In this document: positions 35,488-44,915 of the stretch, one piece after another
Layout of the letters: each line of letters starts with the position of its first letter
Numbering within the stretch: the stretch's first letter is position 1
NCBI RefSeq assembly: GCF_019800665.1
Contig: NZ_JAHVKO010000001.1
Coordinates: 1 to 64,000 of the forward strand
Reading direction: 5' to 3'
DNA: 64,000 bases
Source: Microbulbifer agarilyticus
GTDB taxonomy: Bacteria; Pseudomonadota; Gammaproteobacteria; Pseudomonadales; Cellvibrionaceae
Position numbers and translations under genes: made by a program
Notes under the pieces: generated by a model
What the model was told of the DNA's origin: nothing
The model's input: the letters and a program-made list of their open reading frames with translations, nothing else
The model's database searches: none

Positions 35488-37497
35488 ATGAGTAAGTATG
35501 GGATTGTTTTAACGGCTTTGGCTTTCATTTTTGCCGCGAGTGGCTGTGGTGAAAAACAGCAGGGCGGGGCGGAGAGTGAACCGTCAAGCGGTCAGCCCAA
35601 ATTGATCGAAGAAGAATTTGGGCGCGATGCTAAACAGCTGAATGAGGAATCCGAACAGCCCCGGGATAAGGGCCCGCAAACCGCCCCGGAAGGTGGTGAC
35701 ACCAGCGCGGCAGCGCCGGCTCCTGCGTCCAGTGGCGACTACCCGACCCAAGCCTACTTCGGTGACACCCATGTCCACACCGGCTGGTCGGTAGACGCCG
35801 GTATGGATGGGGCGATTCTTTCGCCGGAAGACGCTTATCGATTCGCCCTTGGCGAGGAGGTCAAATCCAATAGCGGCCTGAGTGCCAAGCTCAGCCGTGC
35901 CTATGACTGGTTTATGGTCACGGATCACTCCGACGGTATGGGGGTCATTAGCGAGCTGGTTTCCGGTAACCCGGAGATGATGGCCGACGAGACCCTCAAG
36001 CGCTGGAACGAGGCACTCAATTCCGGTGACGACCAGCGGGCGGCGGATGCCAAGAGCGAGCTGATTGTCATGCAATCCGAGGAGCGCCTGCCGGAAATCG
36101 TGATGGATCCCAAGTGGATGAAATCCGCGTGGGAAAAAACCGTGGATGCGGCGGAGAAGTTCAACAAGCCCGGCGAGTTCAGTACGTTTATCGCGTTCGA
36201 GTGGACCGTGAATGCTGGCGGCGGTGACAACCTGCATCGCAATGTGATTTTTCGCGATGATGCCAGCAAGACCCGCAGCCTGCTCCCACTGACCACCTTT
36301 GAGACTCAGGACCCGGAAAAGCTCTGGCAGTGGATGAAGGCTTATGAGGACAAAACTGGCGGGCGCGTTTTCGCGATTCCCCACAACGGCAATATGTCCA
36401 ACGGCCGCATGTTTGAGCAGAAGCGCTTTGATGGTTCGCCCATGACCAAAGAGTGGGCGGAGTTGCGCGCACGCTACGAGCCACTGTATGAAGTCACCCA
36501 GATCAAGGGGCAAAGCGAATCCCACCCCAGCCTGTCACCTGAAGATGAATTTGCAAGCTGGGACTTGTGGGACCGCGGTAACCTGATTCTCAAGCCAAAG
36601 CCCGCCGGATCTTTTAAATACGAATACTGGCGTCCGGCGTTGAAAGAGGGCATGCGCCTGGAAGCCGAGCTTGGGGTGAATCCGTTCCAGCTTGGCGTCA
36701 ATGGCGCAACGGATACGCATACCGGCCTCTCCACTCCCGATGAAGATAACTTCTTCGGCAAGTTCAAGACACTGGAACCGAGCAATAAAGATCGCTGGAA
36801 GTTCCCGCTGCTGAGCGGACCCTCGGATAACTACATGGGATGGGAAATGGCTTCCGCAGGCATTATGGGTGTCTGGGCCACGGAGAATACCCGTGAGGCG
36901 ATCTGGGATGCGATGCTGCGTAAAGAAACCTTTGCCACCAGTGGGCCGCGCATGCTCGTGCGCTTCTTTGGTGGCTTTGACTTCTCTGCCGCCGATGCGG
37001 AGTCGGATCTGGTAAAACGCGGTTATGAAAAAGGCACCCCAATGGGCGGGGTCGTAAACGGTGATCCATCTGGCAAGAAGTTGGGTTTCTTGGTCGCCGC
37101 CATGAAGGACCCGGACGGTGCGAACCTGGATCGTGTCCAGATTGTTAAGGGGTGGGTCGATGGCCGTGGCAAGACCCACGAGAAGATTTTCAATGTGAAG
37201 TGGGCCGGTGATCGAAAATTGGATGGTGAGGGAAACATTCAGAAAGTCGGTGATACCGTGAACCTGGAAACCGCGGAGTACACCAACGATATTGGTGAAG
37301 CAGAGTTGGTTGGCTACTTTGAAGATCCCGAATTCAATCCCGAGCATCGCGCGGTTTACTACGTGCGTGTACTGGAAATTCCCACGCCGCGCTGGACACT
37401 GTACGACAAGATAAGAAACAAAGTGGAGATGGATAAGGATGTTCCGATGGTTCTGCAGGAGCGCGCCTTCTCCAGCCCTATCTGGTACAAGCCGTAG
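35488..37497 (+). CDS. DUF3604 lipoprotein
   Basis: A 669-residue protein with a lipoprotein signal ([19 protein letters not shown], lipidation Cys at about 20) and a Gly/Pro/Ser linker to residue 85. The DUF3604 body opens with [19 protein letters not shown], which contains an HxH metal motif of the PHP kind, followed by [11 protein letters not shown] and later AIPHNGN. PHP-fold proteins are usually phosphoesterases, so a metallophosphatase or related hydrolase activity is likely but unproven. GGGGA precedes the ATG. It is followed by a sulfatase gene 77 bases downstream on the same strand, part of a cluster of exported hydrolases. Confidence 0.85.
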   Translation: MSKYGIVLTALAFIFAASGCGEKQQGGAESEPSSGQPKLIEEEFGRDAKQLNEESEQPRDKGPQTAPEGGDTSAAAPAPASSGDYPTQAYFGDTHVHTGWSVDAGMDGAILSPEDAYRFALGEEVKSNSGLSAKLSRAYDWFMVTDHSDGMGVISELVSGNPEMMADETLKRWNEALNSGDDQRAADAKSELIVMQSEERLPEIVMDPKWMKSAWEKTVDAAEKFNKPGEFSTFIAFEWTVNAGGGDNLHRNVIFRDDASKTRSLLPLTTFETQDPEKLWQWMKAYEDKTGGRVFAIPHNGNMSNGRMFEQKRFDGSPMTKEWAELRARYEPLYEVTQIKGQSESHPSLSPEDEFASWDLWDRGNLILKPKPAGSFKYEYWRPALKEGMRLEAELGVNPFQLGVNGATDTHTGLSTPDEDNFFGKFKTLEPSNKDRWKFPLLSGPSDNYMGWEMASAGIMGVWATENTREAIWDAMLRKETFATSGPRMLVRFFGGFDFSAADAESDLVKRGYEKGTPMGGVVNGDPSGKKLGFLVAAMKDPDGANLDRVQIVKGWVDGRGKTHEKIFNVKWAGDRKLDGEGNIQKVGDTVNLETAEYTNDIGEAELVGYFEDPEFNPEHRAVYYVRVLEIPTPRWTLYDKIRNKVEMDKDVPMVLQERAFSSPIWYKP

Positions 37498-37574
37498 GTG
37501 ACAGCTGTACGGCACCCAAAGCTTTTGCTCGGGTTAGTCGGTATTCGCGAGAAAGTGGCTACATGGAGGTATGC

Positions 37575-39332
37575 ATGAACAAGATATCTTTGGCGATATG
37601 CATTACTGCGTTGCTGGCGGGTTGTTCAGGTGAGCAAGAATCCGCGCAACACGATAAACAGGCATTGCTTGATGAGTCTTCAGCGCAATCCAGCCTGGCT
37701 AAGCCTCCGGCGGAAAAGGTAAGTGGTGCGGAAGCTTCCAGTGGCAAATTGGTAAGCCGGCAGGGCAGTCTCGCGGCGACAAAGCCGCGGCAGCAGGCCG
37801 CGCAAACCAGTGATCAAACCGGTGGCAAACCCAACATTCTGGTGATCTGGGGCGACGATATCGGCTGGACGAATCTGTCCGCGTACGAAAACGGCGTAAT
37901 GGGGTATACCACGCCCAATATCGATCGTATCGCTAAAGAAGGTGTGTTATTCACCGACCACTATGCGCAACCCTCCTGTACGGCGGGCCGCGCTGCATTT
38001 ATCACCGGTCAGTATCCAATACGTTCGGGGATGACCACGGTAGGACAGCCCGGCGACGCGTTGGGGCTGCAGCCAGAATCCCCGAGCCTGGCGGCAGTGT
38101 TAAAAGCCGTTGGCTACAGTACCGGGCATTTTGGGAAAAACCATCTGGGCGACCGCAATTCCCACCTTCCCACCAATCATGGCTTTGATGAATTTTTCGG
38201 TAATCTTTACCACCTGAATACTCAGGAAGAGTCCGAGCAGCGGGATTATCAGAACTTCGGCAAACAGTTTTCCGGTGATCTGGAAAAGTATGAGCAAAGC
38301 TTTGGTACCCGTGGCGTGATCCATTCGTTTGCCACAGATAAAATGGATAAAACTAAGGACCCGCGGTTTGGCGTGGTCGGCAAGCAAACGATCAAGGACA
38401 CTGGCCCCCTTACGCAAAAGCGGATGCACAATTTTGACAGTGCTGAAGTCATTCCGCTGGCGTTGAAGTTTATGGAGAAAGCCAAAAGCGAGGGTAAGCC
38501 CTTTTTCGTTTGGCTCAATACCAGCCGTATGCATCTTTACACCCGTATTGATGACGAGTGGCTGCAAAAGGTAGAGAAGTACACCAGCGAGGTGGACTAC
38601 CATGGCGCGGGCATGTTGCAGCACGACCATGATGTGGGTGTGGTGCTGGATTGGCTGGATGCGCAAGGACTCACCGAAAATACCATTGTCTTGTACAGCA
38701 CAGACAATGGCCCGGAACACAGTAGCTGGCCGCACGGTGCAACCACACCGTTTCGCGGTGAAAAAATGACCACGTATGAAGGCGGTGTGAGGGTGCCGAT
38801 GTTTGTCCGTTGGCCAGGCCGAATTCCCGCGGGCGTTGCTCTCAATGGAATTCAAGGGCATCAGGATCTCTTCACCACACTTGCCGCCGCCGCGGGGGTG
38901 CCGGATGTCGGCGAAAAAATGCTGAAGGAGAAGAAACAGTACATCGATGGGCTGAACAACTTGCCCTACTGGATGGGTGAATCTGACGAGTCAGCGCGCT
39001 CCTACATTTTTTATTACTATGAGAGCAAGCTGACCGCGGTGCGTATGGGGCCGTGGAAGTTCCACTTCTCTACCAAGGAAGATTACTATGCGAATGTTGT
39101 TCCGCGCACCGTACCGCTGGTATTCAATATTCGAATGGATCCTTATGAGAGCTATGACTCCCCCGACTCATACGGTCATTTGATGCAGAAAGTTTCCTGG
39201 TTGATTCAGCCCATGGGCGTATTAATGCAGCAACACCTGCAGACACTCAAGGACTACCCACCGGTTCAGGGGGGCAAGACTTTTGACATGTCGAATGTGG
39301 TTGAGGAATTCATAAATAAACCACCGCAATGA
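37575..39332 (+). CDS. Arylsulfatase-family lipoprotein (CTAGR-type)
   Basis: About 585 residues from the ATG that follows GGAGG. A lipoprotein signal ([17 protein letters not shown]) and a Gln/Ser/Ala-rich linker precede the alkaline-phosphatase-fold domain. The metal start is [12 protein letters not shown]. The site converted to formylglycine reads [13 protein letters not shown], so it is C-x-A-x-R rather than the usual C-x-P-x-R. Other landmarks are [21 protein letters not shown] and [14 protein letters not shown]. It hydrolyses sulfate esters; the substrate is unknown. It faces a second, related sulfatase across a shared terminator. No formylglycine-generating enzyme is in the window. Confidence 0.9.
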   Translation: MNKISLAICITALLAGCSGEQESAQHDKQALLDESSAQSSLAKPPAEKVSGAEASSGKLVSRQGSLAATKPRQQAAQTSDQTGGKPNILVIWGDDIGWTNLSAYENGVMGYTTPNIDRIAKEGVLFTDHYAQPSCTAGRAAFITGQYPIRSGMTTVGQPGDALGLQPESPSLAAVLKAVGYSTGHFGKNHLGDRNSHLPTNHGFDEFFGNLYHLNTQEESEQRDYQNFGKQFSGDLEKYEQSFGTRGVIHSFATDKMDKTKDPRFGVVGKQTIKDTGPLTQKRMHNFDSAEVIPLALKFMEKAKSEGKPFFVWLNTSRMHLYTRIDDEWLQKVEKYTSEVDYHGAGMLQHDHDVGVVLDWLDAQGLTENTIVLYSTDNGPEHSSWPHGATTPFRGEKMTTYEGGVRVPMFVRWPGRIPAGVALNGIQGHQDLFTTLAAAAGVPDVGEKMLKEKKQYIDGLNNLPYWMGESDESARSYIFYYYESKLTAVRMGPWKFHFSTKEDYYANVVPRTVPLVFNIRMDPYESYDSPDSYGHLMQKVSWLIQPMGVLMQQHLQTLKDYPPVQGGKTFDMSNVVEEFINKPPQ

Positions 39333-39360
39333 TTGTGCAGAAACCCCGATGCCTGAATAA

Positions 39361-39390
39361 GCAAAACCCACCGTAAAGGTGGGTTTTGCG
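39361..39390. terminator. Bidirectional terminator between two sulfatase genes
   Basis: GCAAAACCCACC and GGTGGGTTTTGC form a 12-base perfect stem with a 5-base loop, giving a T-rich side on both strands. It lies midway between converging stops. Confidence 0.85.
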
Positions 39391-39407
39391 TTTCTGGAGC
39401 GGAGTGC

Positions 39408-40976
39408 CTAGTTGCTGCCGCCAGCCCCTTCTTTCAACTGTTGCTCGATTTTCTCAAGGTTGAAAGAACCGGGGGTTTGGCTGGGTGGGTATTCCTGCAT
39501 GGTTTTCAGGAACTGCGCGGCCAGCTGTTGCAGGGGTACCAGTACGAAGGCGCGGTCGATCAGCCAATCGTAATAGGTATTGGCGTTGTGTTGGGCGCGT
39601 TCGAACGGGTCGCGACGCAGGTTGAAGATCAGCGGTACCCGCAGTTCGGTGAAGGGTTCCATCCATACCCCAAATGCCTTGCCGCGGTTCTCCAGGAACA
39701 CCGCTTTCCAGGCGTCATAGCGCATGGCTACGATCTGACCATCGTCATTTACATAGATGAACTCACGGCGTGGCGACTCTTCCGTTTTACCGGTGAAGTA
39801 GTCCAGCATGTTGTTGCCATCAATGTAGTTCTTGTAGCTGCGGCCATTGAGTCGCACACCCTTGAGCAACTGCTGCTTAATTTCCGGGTTGCCGCCTGCG
39901 GCAGCAAAGGTGGGCAGCCAGTCTTCATGGGAGACGATGCCGTTCAAGGTTTTACCGGCCGGGAACTTGCCGGGCCAGCGCACAAATGCGGGTACCCGGT
40001 AGGCGCCTTCCCAGTTGGAGTTCTTCTCACTGCGGAAAATGGTGGTACCCGCATCCGGCCAGGTATTGAAGTGCGGACCATTGTCGGTGGAGTAGAACAC
40101 GATAGTGTTGTCTGCGATCTTCAGCTCATCCAGCAGGTCCAGCAATTTACCCACATGCATGTCGTGTTCGACCATGCCATCCTGGTATTCATTGCTGTTG
40201 GGGCCGGCGAGATTTTTATGCTCATCTTTCACGTGGGTACGGAAGTGCATACGCGTGGCATTCCACCAGACAAAGAAGGGTTTGCCGGCCTGCGCCTGTT
40301 GTTTGATAAAATCCATGGCCGCGGCGAGGGTTTCCTCGTCCACCGTTTCCATTCGTTTTTTGGTCAGCGGGCCCGTGTCTTCGATCTTGCCGTCGGCGGT
40401 GGCTTTGATTACGCCACGGGGGCCGAATCTTTTGCGAAACTCGGGATTTTTCGGGTAGTCACGGTTTTCCGGTTCCTCTTCCGCATTCAGGTGGTAGAGA
40501 TTGCCGAAAAATACATCGAACCCATGATTGGTGGGCAGGTGCTCGTCGCGGTCACCGAAGTGGTTCTTGCCGAACTGTCCGGTGGCGTAACCCTGGCTCT
40601 TCATCACCGTGGCAATGGTTACGTCGGACTCCTGCCAACCTTCTTTGGCACCAGGTAATCCTACTTTTGTCATGCCCGTGCGCACCGGCACGTTGCCGCC
40701 GACAAAGGCGGCGCGCCCCGCGGTACAGGACTGCTGGCCGTAATAGTCGGTAAATGACAGGCCCTCATTGGCGATGCGGTCGATGTTGGGCGTCTTATAG
40801 CCCATCATACCTTTGCTGTTGGCGCTGATGTTCCATACCCCAATATCGTCACCCCAGATCACCAGGATGTTGGGTTTGTCCTGCGCCTGTGCCGCGCTGG
40901 TGCAGATCGACAGCAGTGCCGCCACGGCCAGTGAAACAGGTACCTTCAACAGGTGCCCTAAACGTAGTTTTTTCAT
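39408..40976 (-). CDS. Secreted arylsulfatase (CTAGR-type)
   Basis: A 522-residue sulfatase with an ordinary cleavable signal peptide (KVPVSLAVAALLSICTSAAQAQ), not a lipoprotein signal. The domain starts [14 protein letters not shown]; the formylglycine site is [13 protein letters not shown] (again C-x-A-x-R), and [24 protein letters not shown] and FYSTDNGPHFNTWPDAG follow. It is clearly related to the opposing sulfatase and shares the YHLN and GDR landmarks, so an old duplication is likely. GGAGG lies 5 bases before the ATG. The HAD-family gene upstream (gap about 45 bases) is on the same strand and may be cotranscribed. Confidence 0.92.
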   Translation of the reverse strand: MKKLRLGHLLKVPVSLAVAALLSICTSAAQAQDKPNILVIWGDDIGVWNISANSKGMMGYKTPNIDRIANEGLSFTDYYGQQSCTAGRAAFVGGNVPVRTGMTKVGLPGAKEGWQESDVTIATVMKSQGYATGQFGKNHFGDRDEHLPTNHGFDVFFGNLYHLNAEEEPENRDYPKNPEFRKRFGPRGVIKATADGKIEDTGPLTKKRMETVDEETLAAAMDFIKQQAQAGKPFFVWWNATRMHFRTHVKDEHKNLAGPNSNEYQDGMVEHDMHVGKLLDLLDELKIADNTIVFYSTDNGPHFNTWPDAGTTIFRSEKNSNWEGAYRVPAFVRWPGKFPAGKTLNGIVSHEDWLPTFAAAGGNPEIKQQLLKGVRLNGRSYKNYIDGNNMLDYFTGKTEESPRREFIYVNDDGQIVAMRYDAWKAVFLENRGKAFGVWMEPFTELRVPLIFNLRRDPFERAQHNANTYYDWLIDRAFVLVPLQQLAAQFLKTMQEYPPSQTPGSFNLEKIEQQLKEGAGGSN

Positions 40977-41021
40977 GGTTTCCTCCGGAGCATTGTGGAA
41001 GGTTGTTGGTGATAATTAGTG

Positions 41022-42047
41022 CTAGTTGATTGTCCCTGGGAACACCTGGTCCCAGTCTTCTTGCATGTCGATGACAAGCCAGCCTCTATTCGCTGCTTGA
41101 TCAAGTCCTTGATCCAGGCGGCCTACGTGAGACTTGCGATCGTAGGCCCACTCGCGTTTGTCATCGGTGTGGTGCAGTAGCAGGCCAAAACGCGGACCTT
41201 CACCTGCGGTGGTCCATTCGAGCATTTGAAAGTCACCGTCGGAGTTTCCTGCGGCGAATATTGGGCGCTGACCAATATGCTGATGAATGCCAACGGGTTT
41301 ACCAGCCTTGTCGTTAATCAGGTTGATGTCAGCGAGCTTGATGATTTCAGGTTTGCCGTCACGTACCTGGTATTCGGCTTTGAGGCTGGAACCCACGACC
41401 TGATCTGGCGGGATGCCGTAGGTCTGTTCTGCGAACACTCGCAAAAAATTAGTGCCACCACCGGAAACGATAAATGTCTTGAAACCGTTCGCGCGCAAGT
41501 AGTTGAGTAGTTCCAGCATCGGCTGGTAGACCATTTCGTTGTAGGGGCGGTTAGTTTTCGGGTGGCGGGCGGTTTTCAGCCACTGGGATACATTTTCTGA
41601 AAATTCGTCTGCGGTCATATTGGCGTGAGTTGCGCCGATGATTTTCATCAGGCCTTCTTTACCACTGGCCACAAGTTTGTTCATGTCCCCCTTGAGGGCA
41701 GAGGCAAATGGCTCTTCGGTTTTCCACTCCGGGTGCTGGGGGGCCATCTTCTTGACCTGGTCCAGTGCGTAGATCAGCTGGAAATAAACCGGTTGTTCAG
41801 CCCACAGGGTGCCGTCGTTATCAAACGTGGCGATGCGCTGATTCTCTGGCACGAAGTCAGGGGAGCCTTCACGTGTTGTCTTTTCGACAAAGCTGACAAT
41901 GGCCTGCTTGGTCTTGCCATCGGACCAGGAGGGGAGTGGGTCGTTACTCGCGGCCGCCCATACGCCGGTGCTTAGGCAAGCGAGGCAGACAACAAGCAGC
42001 CACAGAGCTGTGGTCGCGAAGCGGTACGGCAAAATCCGTAGTTGCAT
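41022..42047 (-). CDS. Exported HAD-family hydrolase (phosphoserine phosphatase-like)
   Basis: A 341-residue protein with an N-terminal signal segment (ATTALWLLVVCLACLSTGVWAA). The HAD motif I is RIATFDNDGTLWAEQP (DxDGT), motif II is FKTFIVSGGGTNFLR, and motif IV is PIFAAGNSDGDFQML. The inserted cap between motifs I and II is helical, as in phosphoserine phosphatase relatives. Substrate is unknown; export suggests it removes phosphate from an extracellular compound. The ATG is preceded by GGGAAG. It lies just upstream of the secreted sulfatase on the same strand. Confidence 0.88.
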   Translation of the reverse strand: MQLRILPYRFATTALWLLVVCLACLSTGVWAAASNDPLPSWSDGKTKQAIVSFVEKTTREGSPDFVPENQRIATFDNDGTLWAEQPVYFQLIYALDQVKKMAPQHPEWKTEEPFASALKGDMNKLVASGKEGLMKIIGATHANMTADEFSENVSQWLKTARHPKTNRPYNEMVYQPMLELLNYLRANGFKTFIVSGGGTNFLRVFAEQTYGIPPDQVVGSSLKAEYQVRDGKPEIIKLADINLINDKAGKPVGIHQHIGQRPIFAAGNSDGDFQMLEWTTAGEGPRFGLLLHHTDDKREWAYDRKSHVGRLDQGLDQAANRGWLVIDMQEDWDQVFPGTIN

Positions 42048-42205
42048 AGAACTTCCCAAAATACTGCAGTGAAGCGCATGCGTTAAATAGGTTGCTGTAT
42101 AAATCCTAGTTCGTGATTTTCATCTATGGCGGCTAAAGGCGAAAAATCTTCCTGACTAAGTGGTCGTATTCTGTGGCTCAGTTTGGGGTTGGGGAGGGTT
42201 GGGTG

Positions 42206-43579
42206 TTACTTCAGGGTGTTTTTATAGATCTTGCCGTCCTTCATGATCACTAGGAAGTTATCGTGGGGATTGGCGATTAGATCCAGCTCCCTAAGAGGGT
42301 TTCCGTCAACGAGTAGCAGGTCGGCATAGGCTCCCTCGCGTATGACCCCCAGTGGGCCCTCTTTGTACGGGTGCCTTGGTCCCGACATTTCAAGTAGCTC
42401 TGCGTTTCCCGACGTGGCGATCTTTAACACCTCAAATGGCGTAAACCATTTACCCAAACGAACGAGTAGCGCGTTTTGTTTTTTTGTAGCTTCTGCATCG
42501 AGTAGCAGATCGGTGCCGAATGCGATCTTCACTCCGATACGCGCGGCATTCGTATAGACGTTATTAACTGCGGCAACGACTTTGCGCCACTTTTTGGCAC
42601 TCTCTGGGTCGTCCCAGCTGTTGTCGTCCATCTCAAATGGTTGTGGGCTCAGCCAGATCCCCTTTTTTTTCATTAGCTTGAGAGTGTCGTCGGATGCGAA
42701 ATAGCCGTGTTCAATGGATTTCACTCCAGCTTCAATGGAACGCCGGATACCTTTGTCGGTCATTACATGGGCCAGGACATAGGTGTTAAAGTTCTCTGCC
42801 TCTTCCACCACCGCTTTAATTTCCGCCAGAGAGTATTCGCTTACATCTAACGGGTCGTATAGCGACGATACGCCTCCGCCTGTGGTTATTTTTATCTGAG
42901 TGGCGCCATAGCGTAGGATCTCGCGGGTGCGCCGGCGTACGTCGGGGACTCCATCGGAGACAAGCACCATCATGTTCTTTTCCCAGTAAGTAAGGCCATC
43001 CACTGGGTTCGCTGGTATCTCAAGATTGCTGCGGAAGTCTGCGTGTCCTGAAGTCTGGCTCATAAATGGGCCAGACGGCAGAATGCGGTGACCAGGATAT
43101 TCACCGGAGTCAATAAGCTTCTTGATCGCAAACGAATTTCCACCCGGATCTCTAACGGTGGTAAATCCACGCATAAGAGTTGCCTTCGCGCCAGTCATAC
43201 TGCGGATTGCAACCTCGAGAATATCTCCTTGATTATTCATCAGTACGGACGCAGGAGTGTAGGCATAGGTTGTATGCCAGTGCACATCGATAAGACCTGG
43301 CATCAGAACACGACCGCCAGCATCGATTACCTGAGCATTATCGGCAGTCAAGCCTTTGCCAATTTTCTTGATTAAATTACCTTGGACGAGTACATCAACA
43401 TCCGATTGCAGGGAATCACTCTCACCGTCGAAAACATTGGCATTTTTAAACAGTACACTGCTGTCCTCATTTGGTGGGCTCGTTGGTTTTTCTTTATTAC
43501 CTGTATGGGCCAGTGCTGCGATCGGTATGCTAAGCGCGAGTACTAGAGAGAACAGGAGTTCAGAAAATCTGGTATTCAT
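42206..43579 (-). CDS. Exported amidohydrolase of the imidazolonepropionase/prolidase-like group
   Basis: A 457-residue protein with signal peptide ELLFSLVLALSIPIAALA. The amidohydrolase fold shows VLMPGLIDVHWHTTYA (HxH), KATLMRGFTTVRDPGGNS, KITTGGGVSSLYDP (the position of the bridging Lys), VLAHVMTDKGIRRSIEAGVKSIEHGYF (two metal His) and KIAFGTDLLLDAEATKK (catalytic Asp). This is the secreted branch that includes Xaa-Pro dipeptidases and related enzymes; a peptide, amide or lactone substrate is possible. It is next to the HAD and sulfatase genes but separated by about 160 bases, so joint function is uncertain. Confidence 0.88.
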   Translation of the reverse strand: MNTRFSELLFSLVLALSIPIAALAHTGNKEKPTSPPNEDSSVLFKNANVFDGESDSLQSDVDVLVQGNLIKKIGKGLTADNAQVIDAGGRVLMPGLIDVHWHTTYAYTPASVLMNNQGDILEVAIRSMTGAKATLMRGFTTVRDPGGNSFAIKKLIDSGEYPGHRILPSGPFMSQTSGHADFRSNLEIPANPVDGLTYWEKNMMVLVSDGVPDVRRRTREILRYGATQIKITTGGGVSSLYDPLDVSEYSLAEIKAVVEEAENFNTYVLAHVMTDKGIRRSIEAGVKSIEHGYFASDDTLKLMKKKGIWLSPQPFEMDDNSWDDPESAKKWRKVVAAVNNVYTNAARIGVKIAFGTDLLLDAEATKKQNALLVRLGKWFTPFEVLKIATSGNAELLEMSGPRHPYKEGPLGVIREGAYADLLLVDGNPLRELDLIANPHDNFLVIMKDGKIYKNTLK

Positions 43580-43598
43580 ATACGCATGACCGTCACAT

Positions 43599-44915
43599 TC
43601 ATACTTGGTGGTGTGGGTTTAATGGTGGTAAGTCTTTCTTTCGAGTGCTGGCACTGCGTTGGGCGGCATAGGCGTCAATCGCCAGCTCGAAGCGTTGCCA
43701 CAGGTGCATGTCGGTTTCTGTAGCTGCAGTGTCTCCATATCGCGCGCGTCCCAATGCCAATAGGGCGGCTGGGATGTCGGATGTTATATAGTCCTGTGTG
43801 TGTTCGAGTTCTACCGCAGCTACGAGAGCACTAGTGTAGTCACGCTTTTTTGCTGCCTTGCGCAGTCTCGCCAGAACTTCCTGCCCGCTTGCTTCTCGGT
43901 AGTCGAGATAGCGTGTTCGTACGTGCTGCGCCAGCGCGGGGAGCCAGCGCTTGCCGAGCCATAGTGCCAGCCCGGTCAGCGCCAGTACCAGCAGCCACTG
44001 TGCCAGCGAGAAGCTGCGCACAACGGATGCTCCTTTCACCCGGATCTTGAGGGCGTCCACCGAGGCGGTTTGGATACTGCCGTCGTCCAGGTCATACCAG
44101 CGCAGGGTAATTGCCGGCAGTTCACCTCGCGTTGGTGCCTCCGCGACAAAGGTGACTTTCTCGGTGCGTTTACCGGCGCCGCTGTCGCGGAAGTCACTGT
44201 GGTCAATCGCCTGCGGAGTGTCCGGGTAAGCGGCAAGGCCATCTACATTGGTTTGGTTTTGTAACAGCGGGATAAACATTACCGTCGACCCCTGTATTGT
44301 GGCGGTCACTGTGCGGCTAAAGCTATCTCCGGGGCGGAGCTTGTCCGGCTCCCCATCGATTTTCTGCGTCAGGGTGAGGTCGCGCGCGGCGATATATGGG
44401 CGCAGGTCTTCTGCGCCTTTGGGGGCGGTGGCGGTGAGGGTTTGCGCAGGAAGCGGTACGTTTGTGACTATGTCTCCGTCATTCTGCGGACTGCGGTAGT
44501 GCACCTCGAGGCTGGATGGGGGTAGCTGAAAGGTTCCCGGGGTCAGGGGGACCACCTGATATTCCCGTATTACCCCAGACCAGGTTTTCCCGTTGATGGT
44601 TTGACTGGTAGAGACTGTGGACTTTTCTGGCAGCGTCAGCGAAAGATTGGGGCTATCAAATTGGGGGAACTCGATGGGTTTACTCAGCCAGGTTGGTACC
44701 AGTACCGTCACACGGAAGGTCACTGCCTGCCCCGGAGCGATGTCGGACTGGGAAAGCGCACTCTGTACGACCGGTTTGTTGTCTGCCTGCTGATTGCTGG
44801 TCAGATCCGAAGGCGTGTCGGTTTGTGCAGCGATCGTGACGGCAGTCGTAAGAACAATCATGAGACTTGCGACGAAACACGCAGTCCGTCTCAGGTAAGC
44901 GGCAGCGCAAGTCAC
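43599..44915 (-). CDS. batD: BatD-like protein
   Basis: A 438-residue protein with signal peptide, then a long beta-rich periplasmic part (VVQSALSQSDIAPGQAVTFRVTVLVPTWLSKPIEFPQF) and one C-terminal membrane helix (FSLAQWLLVLALTGLALWLG), followed by a helical cytoplasmic tail. This is the BatD (BatD/DUF oxygen-tolerance) layout. It starts at a GTG whose GTGA overlaps the BatB stop, so translation is coupled. As the last gene of a moxR-DUF58-DUF4381-batA-batB/C-batD operon it likely forms part of a membrane complex linked to envelope stress or oxygen tolerance, as proposed for Bacteroides and Leptospira Bat proteins. Confidence 0.85.
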   Translation of the reverse strand: MTCAAAYLRRTACFVASLMIVLTTAVTIAAQTDTPSDLTSNQQADNKPVVQSALSQSDIAPGQAVTFRVTVLVPTWLSKPIEFPQFDSPNLSLTLPEKSTVSTSQTINGKTWSGVIREYQVVPLTPGTFQLPPSSLEVHYRSPQNDGDIVTNVPLPAQTLTATAPKGAEDLRPYIAARDLTLTQKIDGEPDKLRPGDSFSRTVTATIQGSTVMFIPLLQNQTNVDGLAAYPDTPQAIDHSDFRDSGAGKRTEKVTFVAEAPTRGELPAITLRWYDLDDGSIQTASVDALKIRVKGASVVRSFSLAQWLLVLALTGLALWLGKRWLPALAQHVRTRYLDYREASGQEVLARLRKAAKKRDYTSALVAAVELEHTQDYITSDIPAALLALGRARYGDTAATETDMHLWQRFELAIDAYAAQRSASTRKKDLPPLNPHHQV

